The notes under the pieces were generated by a model, which saw only the letters and a program-made list of their open reading frames with translations, had not been told where the DNA came from and made no database searches. The position numbers were made by a program, and so were the translations under genes. A stretch of 64,000 nt of DNA, taken from NCBI GenBank assembly GCA_027491485.1, contig JAOZGR010000001.1, forward strand, positions 372,001 through 436,000, read 5' to 3'. Numbering within the stretch: the first letter of the stretch is position 1; every line of letters begins with the position of its first letter. Shown one piece after another: positions 60,030 to 64,000 of the stretch. The DNA is from Thermoproteota archaeon (GTDB taxonomy: Archaea > Korarchaeota > Korarchaeia > Korarchaeales > Korarchaeaceae).

Positions 60030-60914
60030 ATGGCTATACTTGTGAGGGAAGGCATGAAGGTCCTCGTTCAAGGAATCACCGGGAGGCAGGGCACCATACA
60101 TACGAAGCTAATGCTGGATTATGGTACAAATATTGTTGCTGGCGTCACTCCTGGGAAAGCGGGTACAGAGGTACATGGAGTCCCGGTCTTCGACACAATA
60201 GAAGATGCGATAAGTAAAGTAGGTCCTATCGATGCTTCCATAATTTTCGTCCCAGCTCCCTTTGCATTAGACGCAGTAATAGAGGCCGTTGATAACAAAA
60301 TACCCCTTGTAGTGGTCATCACGGAGGGTATACCCGTTCATGACACAGCTAAGTTCGTCAGTTACGCAAAGAGTAAAGGAACTGTAATAATAGGCCCTAA
60401 CTGCCCTGGCATTATAGCTCCTGGTAGGGTGAAGATAGGCATAATGCCAGCGGACGCGTTTGCGCCTGGGCCGGTTGGTATCGTTTCTAGGAGTGGAACT
60501 CTAACGTATGAGATATCTATCTCCCTAAAGGAGGCCGGCTATGGATCTAGTACTACAATAGGGATAGGAGGTGATCCTATAACTGGCCTAAACTTCATAG
60601 AAGTACTTGAAATGTTTAAGGAGGATCCTGAAACCAAAGCTGTCGTACTAGTAGGTGAAATCGGAGGAGATGCCGAGGAGAGGGCTGCTAAGTACATAAA
60701 GGAGACGAACTATCCCAAACCTGTAGTTGCCTATGTAGCTGGAAGGACAGCGCCACCAGGAAAGAGGATGGGACATGCAGGTGCAATAATCACTGGAGGC
60801 CAAGGAACTGTGGAAAGCAAGGAGAAAGCATTCAGAGAGGCAGGCGTCCCAGTTGCTAAGACACCATTTGAAATAGCTCCTCTACTAGAGAAAATCATGA
60901 AGGAGAAATCATGA
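60030..60914 (+). CDS. sucD: Succinate-CoA ligase alpha subunit
   Basis: A 294-residue CoA-binding subunit carrying the phospho-histidine. [35 protein letters not shown] binds Co[53 protein letters not shown] and the catalytic His in [14 protein letters not shown] are all present. ATG 60030 is preceded by GGTGG. It faces away from sucC across 62 bp and overlaps the convergent winged-helix gene by 6 bp. Confidence 0.95.
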   Translation: MAILVREGMKVLVQGITGRQGTIHTKLMLDYGTNIVAGVTPGKAGTEVHGVPVFDTIEDAISKVGPIDASIIFVPAPFALDAVIEAVDNKIPLVVVITEGIPVHDTAKFVSYAKSKGTVIIGPNCPGIIAPGRVKIGIMPADAFAPGPVGIVSRSGTLTYEISISLKEAGYGSSTTIGIGGDPITGLNFIEVLEMFKEDPETKAVVLVGEIGGDAEERAAKYIKETNYPKPVVAYVAGRTAPPGKRMGHAGAIITGGQGTVESKEKAFREAGVPVAKTPFEIAPLLEKIMKEKS

Positions 60915-61202
60915 ACCATCCTCTTTAGTTTCTTCTGTCTCTGGAGGGGCTCTTTCTTCAAGTCCTTCTATCTCCTTTTGCTTCTCTATTTGTATCAGGA
61001 GACCCTTGCCTTCTTCAGTTATTCTATAGAACGTATATCCCCCATGAGAGAATCTCTCTACCAAATTCTCCCTGACTAATTCCTCCATTAGCGGTTTTAA
61101 GACAGTAACTGATATATCTAGCTTCCTTAACAAATCTCTGGCGTGAAGGGTCTCTGCCTCACTGAGAACTTTGAGTACCCTCTCCCTCAGACCTAGGCTC
61201 AT
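60909..61202 (-). CDS. Winged-helix protein with acidic tail
   Basis: A protein of about 97 residues. [66 protein letters not shown] is a plain winged helix; the last 25 residues are acidic ([16 protein letters not shown]). It could be a regulator or a basal factor-like protein. ATG 61202 is about 26 bp behind ACTTTATG and fits a leaderless start; ATG 61220 and TTG 61241 are alternatives. It is divergent from L40e. Confidence 0.7.
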   Translation of the reverse strand: MSLGLRERVLKVLSEAETLHARDLLRKLDISVTVLKPLMEELVRENLVERFSHGGYTFYRITEEGKGLLIQIEKQKEIEGLEERAPPETEETKEDGS

Positions 61203-61273
61203 GAGGCTATGGTACATCTCCAAGGCATAAAGTTTTATCAAGGGATGTATCGAACCTTAGATGGGAGATCCAA

Positions 61274-61438
61274 ATGCCAGTTGAAGATCCATTCAAGAGA
61301 AGTATCGCTATGAAGGCACTCCTCGGATACAAGATCTGCAGGAAGTGCGGTGCTAGAAACCCTCTATCGGCTACTAGATGTAGGAGATGCCGAAGTAAGA
61401 ACCTTAGGCCGAAGAAGACGAAACTCGTAAGGAAGTAA
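61274..61438 (+). CDS. rpl40e: 50S ribosomal protein L40e
   Basis: A 54-residue basic zinc-finger ribosomal protein (eL40): MPVEDPFKRSIAMKALLGYK, then ICRKCGARNPLSATRCRRCRSKNLRPKK with a C-x2-C...C-x2-C site. This free form matches archaeal L40e, which in eukaryotes is fused to ubiquitin. It starts at ATG 61274 and lies between the winged-helix gene and tRNA-Arg. Confidence 0.95.
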   Translation: MPVEDPFKRSIAMKALLGYKICRKCGARNPLSATRCRRCRSKNLRPKKTKLVRK

Positions 61439-61487
61439 ATTCTCTGAAAAGTGAAACCTATTTATTCGGGGATGATTTAGTATGGGC

Positions 61488-61566
61488 GGGCCCGTAGCTC
61501 AGAAAGGATTAGAGCGCCGGCCTGCGGAGCCGGAGGTCGCGGGTTCAAGTCCCGCCGGGCCCGCCA
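61488..61566 (+). tRNA. tRNA-Arg(GCG)
   Basis: The acceptor GGGCCCG (61488-61494) pairs with CGGGCCC (61556-61562), then discriminator G and encoded CCA. The anticodon stem CCGGC/GCCGG encloses CTGCGGA, anticodon GCG. The T arm is GCGGG-TTCAAGT-CCCGC. A TATA-like cctatttatt at about 61458-61467 precedes it. A protein gene starts only 5 bp after the CCA. Confidence 0.95.
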
Positions 61567-61571
61567 TATTA

Positions 61572-62561
61572 GTGTTCCTAATTATCTTTGGGGCTCTAAG
61601 TCCGATAGCAGTTACAGCACAAGGCGCGTCTTTTGATGCGGTTATAGTAAGAGGAGATATATACACAGATTGGGCTGTTGCAATGGCCTATGGTATAACA
61701 CATGGCTCTTGGGTAGTGCATCTCACGACTTACAATGAGGGAGAGGTCCTGAACCTATTATCAGGCCTGATGAGGTTCAAGAAGGGGATTAATATACTCA
61801 TAATAGGCGCACCGAACGCGGTTCCAATGGAATTCGAGGATAAGATAAGGTCTATAGGTGCTGATGTGAAGAGGATAGGAGGACCCACTAGGTTAGATAC
61901 ATCCCTCCTCTTAGCTATGTACTATTGGAATGATTGCGAATCTCTCATACTCTCAGATGGTTTCAATTCCTCTTACTACATGGTCGCCCTTTCTGCGGCT
62001 GTGGAACATAAAGCCCCAATAATCTACACAAAGGAGGGCAACCCCCCCGAAGGATTTGAAGTCGCTTTGAGGGATCATCTGAAGAGTGTAAAGGAAATAT
62101 ATATAATAGGCGATAGCTTAAATGGAGAATATAGGTCCCACTTACTATCTGAAGGCTATAAGATCGTGAACCTAATAGAAGTGAATCGTACTTCAACTTA
62201 TAGAGAGGGATGGTCCCCAACGTTTATAGTAAGGGAGATCCTTAACCCGCTTCCACTACTCTCCGGCTTAGTTGTTGGCTTCTTGCTAATGCTAATTATT
62301 CATCTAAGGATGATAAAACGTGAGGAGACCACCATGGATCTAATAGATTTCTTTACAGTTGATGAGAGGAAAGTTATCGAGATAGTTATGGAGAAGGGAG
62401 AGGTGTCTCAGGAGGAGCTACCGGAGCTAACTGGCTTCTCCAAACCGAAGATCAGCAGGCTCCTTAAAGATCTTGTCGATAGAAAAGTGGTAGAAAGAAA
62501 GAAATTTGGTAAAACATACCTAGTTAAACTCACGGATAATTTCAAATCACATCTTGAATAA
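61572..62561 (+). CDS. Secreted CWB2-like domain, membrane anchor and cytoplasmic winged helix
   Basis: A 329-residue protein. A short hydrophobic start (MFLIIFGALSPIAVTAQGAS) acts as signal peptide. The outer domain (about 20-215) has INILIIGAPNAVPMEFEDKI and RIGGPTRLDTSLLLA (residues 101-115), resembling the cell-wall-binding repeat 2 pattern, and repeats the strand EIYIIGDSLNGEYRSHL. A membrane segment lies at about 227-246. The tail has a winged helix with LPELTGFSKPKISRLLKDLV. GTG 61572 is the only early start and lies 5 bp after tRNA-Arg, without a Shine-Dalgarno. RNase Z cutting of the tRNA may create the mRNA end. Confidence 0.75.
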   Translation: MFLIIFGALSPIAVTAQGASFDAVIVRGDIYTDWAVAMAYGITHGSWVVHLTTYNEGEVLNLLSGLMRFKKGINILIIGAPNAVPMEFEDKIRSIGADVKRIGGPTRLDTSLLLAMYYWNDCESLILSDGFNSSYYMVALSAAVEHKAPIIYTKEGNPPEGFEVALRDHLKSVKEIYIIGDSLNGEYRSHLLSEGYKIVNLIEVNRTSTYREGWSPTFIVREILNPLPLLSGLVVGFLLMLIIHLRMIKREETTMDLIDFFTVDERKVIEIVMEKGEVSQEELPELTGFSKPKISRLLKDLVDRKVVERKKFGKTYLVKLTDNFKSHLE

Positions 62562-62650
62562 CCCTGTAATGAAAACATGTCCTGGTACCATCCTGACCCA
62601 AGGGCTACCTTTAAATTACCAATTATAGTCCCCTTACCGGAGTGATAAAA

Positions 62651-62857
62651 TTGGCAAGCGAGAGCCAAGCCTTCGTACTTCTGCCCTCGGATGAAGAGGC
62701 ATTCTGTACCTCTTGTGGAAGGAAAGTTACCTATGAGAGAGGTGTAGTGGCCTTCCGGTGCCCTAACTGCGGCGAAGCCATTATAATAAGGTGCAGCATA
62801 TGCAGGAAGCAAGCTAACGAATATGTCTGTCCAAACTGCGGTTTCATAGGTCCGTGA
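62651..62857 (+). CDS. Small double zinc-ribbon protein (COG2888-like)
   Basis: A 68-residue protein with four CxxC-type knuckles: FCTSCGRKV, FRCPNCGEAI, IRCSICRKQ, YVCPNCGFIGP. This matches the archaeal Zn-ribbon family that sits next to aEF1B and is predicted to bind RNA in translation. TTG 62651 lies behind GGAGTGA; GTG 62642 overlaps that signal. A TATA-like ctttaaatta is about 30 bp upstream of the predicted transcript start. It is 10 bp before the aEF1B gene. Confidence 0.85.
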   Translation: MASESQAFVLLPSDEEAFCTSCGRKVTYERGVVAFRCPNCGEAIIIRCSICRKQANEYVCPNCGFIGP

Positions 62858-62867
62858 GGTGTTTGGC

Positions 62868-63137
62868 ATGGCGAAGATAATGGCCATGGTTAGGGTACTG
62901 TTAGATGGTAGTGTCCAGCTATCCAACGTTGTTGAAGGGATAAGAAAGGCCCTTCAATCGGTTGGGGCTAATCTTGAGAGGTATGAGGAAAACCCTATTG
63001 GATTTGGGATAACTGCCCTTAACGTGATCCTCACGGCCCCCGAGGAAGATGGTATAACGGATAGGATAATGGATGCTCTTCAAGGAGTAGAAGGAGTAAG
63101 TAGTGTTGAACTTGAGATGGTTAGCAGGGCGAGCTGA
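62868..63137 (+). CDS. ef1b: Elongation factor 1-beta (aEF1B)
   Basis: An 89-residue guanine nucleotide exchange factor for aEF1A. KIMAMVRVLLDGSVQLSNVVEGIRKAL, GFGITALNVILTAPEEDGITDRIMDALQGVEGVSSVELEMVSR follows the archaeal aEF1B pattern; the C-terminal EGVSSVE segment matches the family. ATG 62868 has GAGGTG seven bases upstream. It is coupled to the Zn-ribbon gene before and the wHTH gene after. Confidence 0.92.
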   Translation: MAKIMAMVRVLLDGSVQLSNVVEGIRKALQSVGANLERYEENPIGFGITALNVILTAPEEDGITDRIMDALQGVEGVSSVELEMVSRAS

Positions 63138-63138
63138 G

Positions 63139-63387
63139 ATGTCAAAGAACACTCCTCTCTTAAATGCCATATACGATATCGTCAGGAGTAAAAAGGCCAT
63201 CAGTGACAGGGATCTATATGAACTAATATCGTCTAAAATTCCCGGGGTATCCCTCTCTCAGATAGAAGAGGCCTTACTCAAACTCGAGGTATTAGGTAAA
63301 GTGGTTGCTTCTTCTAGTGGTAAGAAGGGAGAACTCCTCATAGAGATAGCAGAGGGTAGGAGATATCTTACTCCCGATGAGGAGTGA
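63139..63387 (+). CDS. Small winged-helix-like protein, unknown
   Basis: An 82-residue protein. LLNAIYDIVRSKKAISDRDLYELISSKIPGVSLSQIEEALLKLEVLGKVVASSSGKKGELLIEI reads as a winged helix. I cannot name a family. ATG 63139 begins 1 bp after the aEF1B stop. The gene abuts the convergent fen gene. It may be a transcription or translation accessory factor given its neighbours. Confidence 0.65.
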   Translation: MSKNTPLLNAIYDIVRSKKAISDRDLYELISSKIPGVSLSQIEEALLKLEVLGKVVASSSGKKGELLIEIAEGRRYLTPDEE

Positions 63388-63388
63388 C

Positions 63389-64000
63389 CTAGAACCAGGC
63401 TTCCAATCCTCCCCCTGCTAATAGCTTATATGCCTCCTCTATCTCATTTATAACTTTCAATACTCTCTCCCGTGAGAACTCATGTTCTTCTGCCATGAAC
63501 TTAAGCAAACCTTCCCTATCAGGCCTCTTAAGCTGGACATCATACTCATCAGTGGTTGGGGGGTTCAAGAAGAACTCATATATCTGCATAGGATCGACAT
63601 CAAATTCCCAGTTTACCTTTGAGAATACGATATCTGGATCCTTATACCTTCTCACGAGCTCTAATGCCCTCTTAGGCCCTATCCCCTTGATACCACCCGG
63701 ATTATAATCTGTGCCGACTAAAATCCCTAGCACGACAAGCTGCTGCCTACTTATACCTAACTCTTCAAGGACGTTCTTTAACTCAATTAGTTCCGGGTGT
63801 ATATCGATATAGACATTCTTTCCGGGGAGCTTCCTCTTTCCGGTTATCGTTAAATTCCTAACCAGTCTCGGCGCCCCGAATAAGAGCGAATCGTAATCTT
63901 GAGAACCAGCTGCCCACACATCCCCCTTCATTGCTAGGTATGCTGCTTGAGCCTCTCCCTCGCTGGGCGCCTGTACAACTGGAACTCCCATTAGCCTAAG
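63389..64000 (-). CDS. fen: Flap endonuclease FEN1, C-terminal part (truncated by window end)
   Basis: The C-terminal two thirds of FEN1, which removes 5' flaps in lagging-strand maturation and repair. Visible are [37 protein letters not shown] (catalytic acidic residues), [26 protein letters not shown] (helix-two-turn-helix) and a terminal GGLEAWF, a weak PCNA-binding (PIP-type) tail. The frame is open to the right edge, so the N-terminal part lies outside. Confidence 0.95.
   Translation of the reverse strand, partial: LRLMGVPVVQAPSEGEAQAAYLAMKGDVWAAGSQDYDSLLFGAPRLVRNLTITGKRKLPGKNVYIDIHPELIELKNVLEELGISRQQLVVLGILVGTDYNPGGIKGIGPKRALELVRRYKDPDIVFSKVNWEFDVDPMQIYEFFLNPPTTDEYDVQLKRPDREGLLKFMAEEHEFSRERVLKVINEIEEAYKLLAGGGLEAWF

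Noticed and set aside
61482-61571. N-terminal extension of the CWB2/wHTH frame
   Set aside because: The frame merely reads through tRNA-Arg; the signal peptide begins only after GTG 61572.

Overview
The window is archaeal chromosomal DNA. It carries TBP, TFB, RNA polymerase subunit P, archaeal MCM/GINS/Orc1-Cdc6, Hel308, FEN1, the exosome superoperon, RNase P proteins, proteasome subunits, a GTP-dependent dephospho-CoA kinase, and the ether-lipid enzymes GGGP synthase and geranylgeranyl reductase. Arg codons are mostly AGA/AGG and Ile is often ATA, as in thermophiles. The small subunit of the D-family polymerase is present, which classical Crenarchaeota lack. The beta proteasome subunit and a D-loop tRNA intron look crenarchaeal. 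I infer a thermophilic PolD-bearing TACK lineage (Korarchaeota-like or another deep Thermoproteota branch); the exact taxon cannot be fixed by eye. Genes are packed tightly, often with ATGA, GTGA or TTGA stop/start overlaps. Many genes look leaderless, with a TATA box about 26 bp upstream of the start codon.

Layout. 1-6.4 kb: end of class I lysyl-tRNA synthetase, a glycosyltransferase/AMMECR1/DUF89 operon, tpiA, and FBP aldolase/phosphatase. 5.7-8.4 kb: TBP, signal peptidase I, rpoP, TFB. 8.5-13.7 kb: tRNA-Gly followed by a small protein and a membrane-anchored caspase-like (C25-type) protein, then tRNA-Thr followed by a catalytically dead-type proteasome beta subunit, an M20 peptidase and a site-2 protease. 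13.7-17.5 kb: NOG1-like GTPase, tRNA G10 methylase, RNase Z, UPF0201 and a Toprim protein. 17.6-18.8 kb: a secreted-domain/TM/winged-helix protein. 18.8-25.8 kb: tRNA-Leu, NAD kinase, GINS23, intein-containing MCM, Hel308. 25.8-36.2 kb: purB, a beta-CASP nuclease whose start is disturbed, an Era-like GTPase cassette, trmI, a GG-reductase, a small wHTH gene with a structured leader, archaeosine TGT, dephospho-CoA kinase, a cysteine-rich radical SAM protein, tRNA-Pro.

36.2-44.5 kb: DUF92 protein and GT2 glycosyltransferase, then the leftward exosome superoperon (L15e, COG1325, Rpp30, Pop5, PsmA, SBDS, Rrp4, Rrp41, Rrp42, L37Ae, Brix, Pcc1), which couples ribosome biogenesis, RNA decay, tRNA processing and protein turnover. 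44.5-49.9 kb: YchF-type GTPase, sugar nucleotidyltransferase, S3Ae, and an ECF transporter module whose two ATPases share a perfect 274-bp repeat. 49.9-54.1 kb: Orc1/Cdc6, PolD small subunit, DUF429 and GPN GTPase, with a possible origin region upstream of cdc6. 54.1-64 kb: intron-containing tRNA-Ser, valS, DUF99, a gene under a palindromic operator, GGGP synthase, tRNA-Gln, tRNA-Lys, divergent sucC and sucD, L40e, tRNA-Arg followed directly by a CWB2-like/TM/winged-helix protein, a Zn-ribbon protein, aEF1B and FEN1 (cut by the window end).

The strongest observations are: the 20-nt D-loop intron in tRNA-Ser(CGA); the perfect 274-bp ecfA1/ecfA2 repeat (recent gene conversion); the beta-CASP gene with no legal start codon in frame; two membrane proteins with an outside domain and a cytoplasmic winged helix of the same family; a perfect 11-bp dyad around a core promoter; and an intein in the MCM Walker A motif whose homing endonuclease looks dead. 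No CRISPR array, insertion sequence or rRNA gene was seen. No gap between genes exceeds about 270 bp.
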